From Pyrinomonadaceae bacterium (GTDB taxonomy: Bacteria > Acidobacteriota > Blastocatellia > Pyrinomonadales > Pyrinomonadaceae): 8,555 bases of DNA. The notes under the pieces were generated by a model. The model saw only the letters and a program-made list of their open reading frames with translations. It had not been told where the DNA came from and ran no database searches. The stretch spans positions 1-8,555 of the forward strand of contig JAICPV010000071.1 of assembly GCA_025929655.1 (NCBI GenBank), given 5' to 3'. Made by a program: the position numbers and the translations under genes. Positions 1-5,189 of this stretch are shown here, piece by piece (the first letter of the stretch is position 1; every line of letters begins with the position of its first letter).

Positions 1-398
1 CCGACGTGCGCGAGCCGCGGATATCGGTGTCCGCCGAAATTGCGTTGGAGAATTTTTCCGTCCTTTGTTCGATCGAAAACTGCGCCCCAGGCTTCTAGCT
101 CGCGAACGCGGTCGGGAGCTTCCTTCGCGTGAAGCTCTGCCATGCGCCAGTTATTAATGTACTGGCCGCCGCGCATCGTGTCGGAAAAATGGACCTTCCA
201 ATTATCGCGGTCATCGACGTTCGCAAGCGCAGCGGCCATTCCGCCCTCGGCCATCACCGTATGCGCCTTGCCAAGCAGCGACTTGCAGATCAGCCCGACG
301 CTCACGCCCGCCGCCGACGCCTCGATCGCGGCACGCAGCCCCGCACCGCCTGCGCCAATGACGAGAACGTCGTGTTCGAATATCTGGTAGTCCGCCAT
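1..398 (-). CDS. sdhA: Succinate dehydrogenase/fumarate reductase flavoprotein subunit, N-terminal part (runs off left edge)
   Basis: Reading the minus strand from the ATG at 398-396 gives 132 open codons up to the window edge. The protein starts MADYQIFEHDVLVIGAGGAG. This is the FAD-binding Rossmann start (GAGGAG at about residues 16-21). It is followed by a KSLLGKAHTVMAEGG stretch whose HT..AEGG core holds the histidine that carries covalently bound FAD in SdhA/FrdA enzymes, and by DTMRGGQYINNWRMAE and QRNFGGHRYPRLAHVG. These match the catalytic subunit of Sdh1-type complexes such as mycobacterial Rv0248c, from memory of the family. The role is succinate oxidation to fumarate, or the reverse, on the cytoplasmic face of the membrane. 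The gene lies directly after the membrane anchor gene in the operon but is now separated from it by an inserted GxxExxY unit. The only Shine-Dalgarno-like sequence is GGTGA, 9 nt before the ATG, and part of it lies in the inserted repeat end. Confidence 0.93.
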   Translation of the reverse strand, partial: MADYQIFEHDVLVIGAGGAGLRAAIEASAAGVSVGLICKSLLGKAHTVMAEGGMAAALANVDDRDNWKVHFSDTMRGGQYINNWRMAELHAKEAPDRVRELEAWGAVFDRTKDGKILQRNFGGHRYPRLAHV

Positions 399-407
399 TA
401 AATCAAT
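398..407. repeat. Left copy of 10-bp direct repeat (putative target-site duplication)
   Basis: TTAAATCAAT occurs here and again at 886-895, immediately outside the two inverted-repeat ends. The left copy overlaps the sdhA start codon, whose ATG is the complement of 396-398. Ten bases duplicated exactly at both outer edges of an inverted-repeat-bounded unit are what staggered-cut insertion produces. Confidence 0.75.
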
Positions 408-409
408 TC

Positions 410-433
410 ACCGCCGAGACGCGGAGACGCCGA
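410..433 (+). repeat. Left terminal inverted repeat of the GxxExxY element (24 nt)
   Basis: This stretch starts ACCGCCGAGACGCGGAGACG and is the perfect reverse complement of 863-886. It contains an internal short tandem pattern: GAGACGC, G, GAGACGC. It is followed by an A-run (434-439) just past the stop of the GxxExxY gene. Confidence 0.9.
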
Positions 434-440
434 AAAAAAT

Positions 441-848
441 CTAAAAATTATTTACAATTCTCTTGAGCCCGCTCTTCATAACTGGCGTGTGAAAATTGAG
501 AAGTAGGCCGACGCGCAGTCGTGCGAGCTTTAAATACGACAGCAATTGCGCCTCATGGACGGGGATGATTCGCTCTACAGCCTTTATCTCAACAATCACA
601 AGACGTTCGACTACGATATCCATTCGATATCCGCAGTCGAGCTTTACTTCCTTATAACGCACCGGCAATGGAACTTGGCGTTCGAAAGCAAGACCCAATT
701 GGCTGAGTTCGAAGCAGACGCACTCCTCGTAGGCTGATTCAAGCAGTCCCGGACCGAGTTCGCGATGAACCGAAATCGCCGCACCGATAATTTTCTCAGT
801 GATACCGTCAAGCCTTTGTTGCCCAGGGTCGAGGTCGAACATATCCAT
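441..848 (-). CDS. GxxExxY family protein (PD-(D/E)XK nuclease-like)
   Basis: This 135-aa protein has full family length. It opens with the typical ITEKIIGAAISVHRELGPG helix and then the name-giving motif GLLESAY at residues 34-40 (G34, E37, Y40). Next come a FERQVPLPVRYKEVKLDCGYR segment, D77 in YRMDIVVE, and E87-I-K89 in VIVEIKAVE. The D...ExK spacing fits a PD-(D/E)XK nuclease fold, the superfamily to which the family is usually assigned. The C-terminal HEAQLLSYLKL...GLLLNF is also characteristic. No cellular function is established that I know of. The gene is the sole cargo of an inverted-repeat-bounded unit and lies in the same direction as the sdh genes, so it can be transcribed with them. 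No good ribosome site precedes the ATG (AAGTGA only), and the upstream inverted repeat ends 14 nt before it. The third codon is also ATG, so the start could be two codons later. Confidence 0.9.
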   Translation of the reverse strand: MDMFDLDPGQQRLDGITEKIIGAAISVHRELGPGLLESAYEECVCFELSQLGLAFERQVPLPVRYKEVKLDCGYRMDIVVERLVIVEIKAVERIIPVHEAQLLSYLKLARLRVGLLLNFHTPVMKSGLKRIVNNF

Positions 849-862
849 TTCACTTGTATTTC

Positions 863-886
863 TCGGCGTCTCCGCGTCTCGGCGGT
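863..886 (-). repeat. Right terminal inverted repeat of the GxxExxY element (24 nt)
   Basis: This is the perfect reverse complement of 410-433. Similarity continues imperfectly inward, with AGAAAT here against AAAAAAAT at the other end. Base 886 is shared with the stop codon of the anchor gene and with the right direct-repeat copy. Confidence 0.9.
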
Positions 887-895
887 TAAATCAAT
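886..895. repeat. Right copy of 10-bp direct repeat (putative target-site duplication)
   Basis: TTAAATCAAT is identical to 398-407. On the minus strand it reads ATTGATTTAA and encodes the last Ile and the TAA stop of the membrane anchor gene. Duplicating this stretch allowed the anchor gene to keep its stop and sdhA to keep its ATG. Confidence 0.75.
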
Positions 896-1686
896 CTGTA
901 ATCCGTAACCACTCCCATTGAGCACATACGGATGTAAAAGTCGGTAAAACCCACCCAGAAAAGTGACAGCCAGGCGAACAACATATGCCTTCGATTTAAA
1001 ACGCTAACGCCGCGCCAGAGGGCTTGCTGGATTGGACTGTTCGACAGCGTGTCTTTTCGTCCGCCGACGAGATGCCGCAGCGAATGGCAGCCGAATGTGT
1101 AGCCGCCGAGCAGGATCACGTTCATCGTCAAAACTAAAGTCCCGACGCCGATCCCGAAGCCGTTTCGAAAATGGGTCGCGGCGTACGCGTCGTACGCGAG
1201 AATGACGATGAAGATCAGCGCCAGATAGAGGAAGTACCGGTGGATATTTTGAAGGATCAATGGAAACCAGTTCTCGCCGCGGTAACTGTGACGCGGCTCG
1301 CCGACGGCGCACGAGAGCGGGTCCGCCCAGAACGCTTTGTAATAAGCGCCGCGATAGTAATAACAGGTGAAACGAAATCCGCCCGGAGCCCACAGAATCA
1401 ACAAGGCTGGGGTCATCGGTAGGAATGTCGGCAGCCATGCCGGCCACGTTCCGAGCCACGCGTGCTCGGATAAGGGCTGCCCCGCGGCTTCCCAGATCAG
1501 CGGCGAATACATCGGCGAAAGGTAGGGCCCGTAAGTGTAATGCTCGCCTTGAAATGCCGCCCATGTCGAATAGACTACAAAAGCACCAAGGCCGAGGAAC
1601 GTCAAAACCGGCTGCAGCCACCAAAGATCGCGCCGCATTGTTTCGCCCATGCCGCGCCGCGTTATTTGAACCAGATTTGCTGCCAT
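886..1686 (-). CDS. sdhC: Succinate dehydrogenase membrane anchor (SdhC-like, Sdh1 type)
   Basis: This 266-aa integral membrane protein has about five hydrophobic segments (near residues 22-45, 84-103, 150-170, 177-198 and 235-256). It begins MAANLVQITRR and has RRDLWWLQPVLTF before the first helix. The family marks are RFTCYYYRGAYYKAFWADP, CAVGEPRHSYRGE, NIHRYFLY and GCHSLRHLVGG. These match the single-gene anchor of mycobacterial Sdh1 (Rv0249c type), which passes electrons from the iron-sulfur subunit to quinone. Conserved C108, C126, H149, C200, H201 and H205 are candidate metal ligands. As I recall, the M. smegmatis Sdh1 structure was reported to hold a membrane-embedded Rieske-type cluster in this subunit. 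It is the first gene of the sdh operon, with its own promoter at 1721-1749. No clear ribosome site precedes the ATG at 1686. Internal ATGs at codons 13 and 17 are alternatives without better signals. Confidence 0.87.
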   Translation of the reverse strand: MAANLVQITRRGMGETMRRDLWWLQPVLTFLGLGAFVVYSTWAAFQGEHYTYGPYLSPMYSPLIWEAAGQPLSEHAWLGTWPAWLPTFLPMTPALLILWAPGGFRFTCYYYRGAYYKAFWADPLSCAVGEPRHSYRGENWFPLILQNIHRYFLYLALIFIVILAYDAYAATHFRNGFGIGVGTLVLTMNVILLGGYTFGCHSLRHLVGGRKDTLSNSPIQQALWRGVSVLNRRHMLFAWLSLFWVGFTDFYIRMCSMGVVTDYRLI

Positions 1687-1720
1687 TTAGCGGAGAAAAA
1701 TTCCAGAGAAATTACGTTGA

Positions 1721-1749
1721 ATTTTGCGAGAGCAGTAACCCTATGTCAA
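1721..1749 (-). promoter_or_regulatory. Sigma-70-type promoter of the sdh operon
   Basis: The minus strand reads TTGACA (complement of 1744-1749), a 17-nt spacer, then CAAAAT (complement of 1721-1726). The -35 box is a perfect match to the consensus, the -10 box matches 4 of 6, and the spacing is optimal. Transcription would start near 1714, giving a leader of about 28 nt before the sdhC ATG. It sits directly after the hairpin at 1763-1788 that may end the preceding transcript. Confidence 0.6.
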
Positions 1750-1762
1750 GTAAACGAAGAAA

Positions 1763-1788
1763 TGCGAACCGGCGATAGCCGATTCGCA
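1763..1788 (-). terminator. Hairpin, possible terminator of the upstream dehydrogenase operon
   Basis: TGCGAA (1763-1768) pairs with TTCGCA (1783-1788) and CGGC (1770-1773) with GCCG (1778-1781). One C/A mismatch interrupts the stem and the loop is GATA. On the minus strand it is followed by TTTCTTCGTTTA, a broken T tract, which is weaker than a classical terminator. It lies between the 50-aa membrane protein gene and the sdh promoter. Confidence 0.45.
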
Positions 1789-1799
1789 GCAATAAAACC

Positions 1800-1830
1800 A
1801 AAAAATTGCTTGAGCGGTATCTCAACCGCT
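1800..1830 (-). terminator. Hairpin plus T-run, possible rho-independent terminator
   Basis: On the minus strand AGCGGT...ACCGCT (1825-1830 with 1813-1818) encloses a 6-nt loop. About 7 nt later comes a run of six T (complement of 1800-1805). An alternative 5-bp stem, TTGAG (1810-1814) with CTCAA (1821-1825), competes with it. The site lies 77 nt past the stop of the 50-aa membrane protein gene, so it could end the dehydrogenase/SDR transcript. Confidence 0.45.
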
Positions 1831-1906
1831 TTCTGAAAAATGGGAGAACCGGACGCCGTCTTTTTGAATACCAATCGAACGACGTCCGTCTATATTGCGT
1901 TCAGAA

Positions 1907-2059
1907 TTAAACCGCCCGTCGGCCGGATATAAGCTGGAATACAAGCACGATAACCGCGATCACAAGCAGTATGTGAACGAGATTTCCGAGGCTTGCTCCG
2001 GCAAAACCGAATCCCAGGGCCCAAAGCACCAATAGAATTATGATGATTGTCCAAAGCAT
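1907..2059 (-). CDS. Lmo0937-family small membrane protein (50 aa)
   Basis: The minus strand from the ATG at 2059 reads MLWTIIIILLVLWALGFGFA, continues through GASLGNLVHILLVIAVIVLV and ends SGRRAV with a TAA stop. Two hydrophobic helices (about residues 3-20 and 28-43) surround a GFGFAGASLGNLVH turn. That layout and length are typical of the Lmo0937/DUF5670 mini-proteins, which are often stress-associated and of unknown mechanism. A strong ribosome site, GGAGG (complement of 2066-2070), lies 6 nt before the ATG and supports this frame. A longer open frame on the same strand (1890-2126) is a shadow of this gene. It starts 47 nt after the SDR stop and is probably co-transcribed with it. Confidence 0.85.
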   Translation of the reverse strand: MLWTIIIILLVLWALGFGFAGASLGNLVHILLVIAVIVLVFQLISGRRAV

Positions 2060-2106
2060 ATTTGTCCTCCGTTATTAGATTTAGTTTCTCGCCTTCATCT
2101 CCCAAT

Positions 2107-3147
2107 TCAATGATTAGTCTCCGCACGCCGTCCTGACTGTCCGCTATTGAACCCTCGCGAAAGCGCGTAGATCAATCCACCGACCCCTAGCGCAACTGCG
2201 GAGCTTGCAATAAACGGATGCAGAGAGGCTTTCGTGTACAGGCTGCTCTCCGCCACATGGCCCTCGTAGCCGCCGCGTTCCGCCAGGCGCCCATCGTGCG
2301 GTTCGTATAGACTTTCGAACGGCCGCGTCGTCGCCGGCTCGTCCGTCTTCTGCCCCTCGATCATAATGTTTTCCATGTACTTGTCGGTGAGCGCCGGAGC
2401 ATACTTTCCAGCCATCGAGAGCATCTTGCCGCCCGCTCCCACGAAAATGTCTCGGACCGGATTCGCCGCCGCGTAAAGGATCGCGTCCGCAACGGTTTCT
2501 GGGGCATATACCGGCGGCGGATTGACCGGCTGAACTTCCAGGTAACTTTTCGCGTGTTCCTTATAAGGCGTGTCGATCGCCGACGGTTTGATCAGCGTGA
2601 CCGAGATGGGCGCCTGTTCCGCTTCGAGCTCCATCCGAAGCGCGTCTGTAAAACCCTTTACGGCATGCTTCGAGGCGCAATACATTCCCTGCAGTGGGAT
2701 CGCGCGGTCCGAGAGCGTGCTCCCGATGTTTATCAACGCTCCACCGTTTATTTTCAGATTGCGCGCTGCGATCAGCGAACCGTTCACCAAACCCCAAAAG
2801 TTCGTTTCGAATAGCTGCCGCGAATCTTCGTTCGACACTTCTTCCAGCTTTCCGTAGATCGAAACGCCCGCGTTGTTCACCCAGGTATCGAAATTGCCAA
2901 ACTCGCTCAGGGCCGCCGCGGCGACCGCGAGCAGATCGCTTTCACTGGATACATCGGCGGGAACCGCAAGCGCCCTTCCGCCTGAGTCGTTTATCTCCTG
3001 TTCCAGGCGATGCAGGGCGTCGTCGTTCCGCGCGGTCAGCACGACTTTAGCGCCTTGTCCCGCCGCCATGCGTGCGGTCACCAGCCCGATCCCGCTCGTC
3101 GCGCCGGTCAGAACTATCACTTGTTCATTTATCGGTTTCAATTCCAT
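2107..3147 (-). CDS. SDR family oxidoreductase with C-terminal membrane anchor
   Basis: This 346-aa protein has a complete classical short-chain dehydrogenase core of about 250 residues. It shows TGATSGIG for the cofactor at 14-21, D65 in ADVS, NNAG at 91-94, and N116, S143, Y156 and K160 as the catalytic tetrad (YCASK). T38-A39-R40 after the second strand points to NADP. After the core comes a polar stretch (about 255-315, with DKYMENIM and RPFESLYEPHDGRLAERGG), then a hydrophobic segment, FIASSAVALGVGGLIYALSRG. This could hold the enzyme on the inner membrane with its active site in the cytosol. A ribosome-site-like GAGG lies about 13 nt before the ATG. The gene follows the Zn-dehydrogenase gene by 67 nt on the same strand. 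The substrate cannot be told from sequence. Confidence 0.92.
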   Translation of the reverse strand: MELKPINEQVIVLTGATSGIGLVTARMAAGQGAKVVLTARNDDALHRLEQEINDSGGRALAVPADVSSESDLLAVAAAALSEFGNFDTWVNNAGVSIYGKLEEVSNEDSRQLFETNFWGLVNGSLIAARNLKINGGALINIGSTLSDRAIPLQGMYCASKHAVKGFTDALRMELEAEQAPISVTLIKPSAIDTPYKEHAKSYLEVQPVNPPPVYAPETVADAILYAAANPVRDIFVGAGGKMLSMAGKYAPALTDKYMENIMIEGQKTDEPATTRPFESLYEPHDGRLAERGGYEGHVAESSLYTKASLHPFIASSAVALGVGGLIYALSRGFNSGQSGRRAETNH

Positions 3148-3214
3148 TTTTACTTTCGAACCTCAAATGGGCCTATATGCAAGAAACGTGCACAAACCAA
3201 TAAGCCTTGTGTTC

Positions 3215-4384
3215 TTAAGGTTTCAATACCACCTTGATACACTGATCCTCTTTGTTTTTGAACATTTCGTACGCTTCTGGTGCATCTTCAAGCGGTACCT
3301 TGTGCGTGATAACGAACGACGGATCGATCTCGCCATTTTCGATCTTTTCGAGAAGCATCGGCATGTATTTGTGCACATGTGTCTGCCCCTGTTTGATCGT
3401 CAATCCTTTGTTCATCGCTGCACCGATCGGGATCTTGTCGCCGAAGCCGACGTACACGCCGGGAATAGAAATTGTCCCGCCCTTTCGGCAAGCCATGATC
3501 ACCTGGCGAAGAACGTGCGGGCGGTCGGTTGCGAGGAAGGCGGTAGTCTTGAGCGCGTCGAGCGTTCCGTCGAGCGTGCCGCCGGCGTGCGCTTCGCATC
3601 CGACAGCATCCATGCAGCTGTCGGGCCCGCGGCTGTCGGTCATCTCCATGAGCGTGTCGTATACGTCCACCTCGTCGAAGTTGATCGTTTCCGCCCCGCT
3701 ATTTGCCGCCAACGCAAGGCGTTCCGGTACGTTGTCGATCGCGATGACCCGTCCCGCACCGAGCATGAATGCGCTCTTGATCGCGAACTGCCCGACCGGC
3801 CCGCAGCCCCAGATAGCGACTGTGTCGCCCTCCTGAATGGTGCAGTTCTCCGCCGCCATGTAACCGGTCGGGAAGATGTCGGAGAGGAAGAGGACCTTCT
3901 CATCGGCGATGCCGTTGTTTAGCTTGAGCGGCCCAACGTTCGCATACGGCACGCGGAGATATTCTGCCTGGCCGCCCGAAAATCCGCCCATCATGTGCGA
4001 GTATCCGAACAGGCCCGACGGCGAATGGCCCATCGCTTTTTTCGCCATTTCGGCGTTCGGGTTCGAACGGTCGCAGAGCGAGAACATCTCTTCCTTGCAG
4101 AAGAAACATTCCCCGCAGGCGATGTTGAACGGCACGACGACCCGGTCTCCCGGCTTCAGGTTCGTCACTTCACTGCCGACCTCGACGACCTCGCCCATGT
4201 TCTCGTGGCCGAGCACATCGCCCTTCTTCATCGTGGGCATATAACCGTCGTACAAATGGAGATCGGAGCCGCATATAGCGGTCGAAGTGATCTTGATTAT
4301 CGCGTCCTTCGGATGTTCAAGAACTGGATCGGGAACCGTTTCCACTCTGACGTCACCCGAGCCGTACCAACACAAAGCTTTCAT
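3215..4384 (-). CDS. Zinc-dependent alcohol dehydrogenase (formaldehyde-dehydrogenase-like)
   Basis: This 389-aa medium-chain dehydrogenase oxidises an alcohol or aldehyde with NAD. Catalytic zinc ligands are C38 (AICGSDLH), H60-E61 (GHENMGEVVEVG) and probably D169 (LSDIFPTGY). The structural zinc site is the four-Cys lobe C90, C93, C96, C104 (ACGECFFCKEEMFSLC). The coenzyme motif GCGPVG is at 193-198, and AID after the next strand suggests NAD. The long insertion with GLFGYSHMMGGFSGGQAEYLRVP and the HVHKYMP segment resemble the glutathione-independent formaldehyde dehydrogenase branch rather than liver-type ADH; the actual substrate is unknown. Start choice: a TTG at 4387 opens the frame, but GGAGG at 4390-4394 is 5 nt from the ATG at 4384 and only 2 nt from the TTG. 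It is the first gene of a minus-strand set with the SDR and the Lmo0937-type gene. Confidence 0.94.
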   Translation of the reverse strand: MKALCWYGSGDVRVETVPDPVLEHPKDAIIKITSTAICGSDLHLYDGYMPTMKKGDVLGHENMGEVVEVGSEVTNLKPGDRVVVPFNIACGECFFCKEEMFSLCDRSNPNAEMAKKAMGHSPSGLFGYSHMMGGFSGGQAEYLRVPYANVGPLKLNNGIADEKVLFLSDIFPTGYMAAENCTIQEGDTVAIWGCGPVGQFAIKSAFMLGAGRVIAIDNVPERLALAANSGAETINFDEVDVYDTLMEMTDSRGPDSCMDAVGCEAHAGGTLDGTLDALKTTAFLATDRPHVLRQVIMACRKGGTISIPGVYVGFGDKIPIGAAMNKGLTIKQGQTHVHKYMPMLLEKIENGEIDPSFVITHKVPLEDAPEAYEMFKNKEDQCIKVVLKP

Positions 4385-4389
4385 CAATT

Positions 4390-4394
4390 CCTCC
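4390..4394 (-). promoter_or_regulatory. Ribosome binding site that fixes the Zn-dehydrogenase start
   Basis: GGAGG on the minus strand, with 5 nt (AATTG) before ATG. This spacing favours the ATG at 4384 over the in-frame TTG one codon earlier. Confidence 0.75.
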
Positions 4395-4488
4395 GAGCGA
4401 TCCAGTTTAAAATCCGCATCCGATTTGGTCTGTACCCTGCATTACAGAGGTTCGGGCACAGCATCGGCGATAGTGTGAAACGGTCCTT

Positions 4489-4872
4489 ATGGAGCTTATA
4501 AATCAGGTCTTTTGGCTGTTGATCATGTCGCTGGCGGTCGCATCGGCGGCTTGGACCGTGACACAGGAAGAGATCTTTGAAGAGCCGCGCGAGTATCTCA
4601 AGCGGAAAAGCGAAACCGCGAAGAATATTTTCATAGCGAAGTTCTTTTACGTATTCACGTGCGAGTACTGCTTCAGTCATTGGGTGACGCTGTTTTTTTT
4701 GATCCTCACCAGGTTTCACCTGGGTTTTGACGACTGGCGCGGTTATGTGCTCGCTTTTTTTGTGGTTCCATGGATCGCGAACCAATGGATGAGCGTTTAC
4801 CGCAGGCTGCGCGTGGAGATCAAACATGAGAACGCACTTGCCGAGAACGCGAAGCAAGAGGCGAAGAAGTGA
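4489..4872 (+). CDS. DUF1360-like small membrane protein
   Basis: This 127-aa protein starts MELINQVFWLLIMSLAVASA. It has a hydrophobic N-terminal segment (about 7-21), a charged amphipathic linker (EEIFEEPREYLKRKSE), a Cys-x-x-Cys segment FTCEYCFSHWVTLFFLIL (C58, C61), another hydrophobic stretch (86-97) and a basic/acidic tail. The pattern of xPxxxxxK/R linker followed by CxxCxxxW at the entrance of a helix resembles DUF1360 proteins, which are small membrane proteins of unknown function. This is motif-level recognition, not certain. No Shine-Dalgarno sequence is evident before the ATG. It is divergent from the Zn-dehydrogenase gene across 104 bp. It overlaps the next gene by four bases (GTGA), so the two are very likely made together. 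Confidence 0.72.
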   Translation: MELINQVFWLLIMSLAVASAAWTVTQEEIFEEPREYLKRKSETAKNIFIAKFFYVFTCEYCFSHWVTLFFLILTRFHLGFDDWRGYVLAFFVVPWIANQWMSVYRRLRVEIKHENALAENAKQEAKK

Positions 4873-5123
4873 CGGAAGCGGTCGGATGGGCGAGCTCCGT
4901 CATTCTATTGATAACGATCGCCGTGCAGGTGCGTCGGCAATGGCGGTCGGGCTCGAACAGGGGCGTTTCGAAATGGCTCTTCATCGGGCAGCTAACTGCA
5001 TCGGTCGGATTTCTCGTTTTCAGCATTCTCACCGGCAGCCTTGTGTTCGCGATCACGAATGCGATGCTCACGCTTGGCAATCTCGTCGGGATCCTCATCT
5101 ACTTCAATAACCGCCAATACTGA
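4869..5123 (+). CDS. PQ-loop/SemiSWEET-like three-helix membrane protein
   Basis: This 84-aa protein starts at GTG, which overlaps the preceding stop in GTGA, a classical translational-coupling arrangement. It has three hydrophobic segments (about 5-20, 35-55 and 58-79). The loop VQVRRQWRSGSNRGVSKW sits where PQ-loop and SemiSWEET proteins have their P-Q turn (here V-Q). GQLTASVGFLVFSILTGSLVF and ITNAMLTLGNLVGILIYF follow. The length and three-helix plan match half-transporters that dimerise, in which case a small solute would be the cargo. The missing proline and small size make transport unproven. It is followed by 66 nt before the plus-strand SDR. Confidence 0.7.
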   Translation: MTEAVGWASSVILLITIAVQVRRQWRSGSNRGVSKWLFIGQLTASVGFLVFSILTGSLVFAITNAMLTLGNLVGILIYFNNRQY

Positions 5124-5189
5124 ATTTGTATTCCTTGGGACAAATGTTTCGATCTTTGGAAGCTACATTCTCGAAGACGAGGTAGACGA

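Larger units (their letters stand above)
408..885 (-). mobile_element. Small inverted-repeat-bounded element carrying a GxxExxY gene, inserted in the sdh operon
   Basis: The unit is about 478 bp. It has a perfect 24-nt inverted repeat at its ends (410-433 and 863-886), a single gene of 135 codons filling almost all the space between, and a 10-bp direct repeat just outside (398-407, 886-895). It contains no transposase. Joining the flanks through one repeat copy gives GATTGATTTAATGGCG on the minus strand, in which the anchor-gene stop TAA overlaps the sdhA ATG. The present arrangement is therefore best explained by insertion into a tightly coupled junction. The exact element ends are uncertain by 1-3 bp, because the inverted repeat begins 2 nt inside the left direct repeat but touches the right one. 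Mobility is inferred; the repeats and the restored junction are seen directly. Confidence 0.72.

Noticed and set aside
129..401. Plus-strand open frames over the left edge
   Set aside because: They are shadows of sdhA on the minus strand, whose FAD-binding and His-flavin motifs are unmistakable.
1890..2126. A 78-codon minus-strand open frame
   Set aside because: It overlaps the SDR end and the well-supported 50-aa Lmo0937-type gene in another frame. It has no motif, while the 50-aa gene has two clean helices and a GGAGG ribosome site.
4385..4488. Divergent promoter region between the Zn-dehydrogenase and the DUF1360-like gene
   Set aside because: Promoters must lie here or nearby, but no -35/-10 pair with acceptable spacing was found on either strand, so none is annotated.
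5124..5145. Short inverted repeat ATTTGT...ACAAAT between the PQ-loop-like gene and the SDR
   Set aside because: It has only 6 AT-rich base pairs with a 10-nt loop and no T-run. It is too weak to call a terminator or operator.
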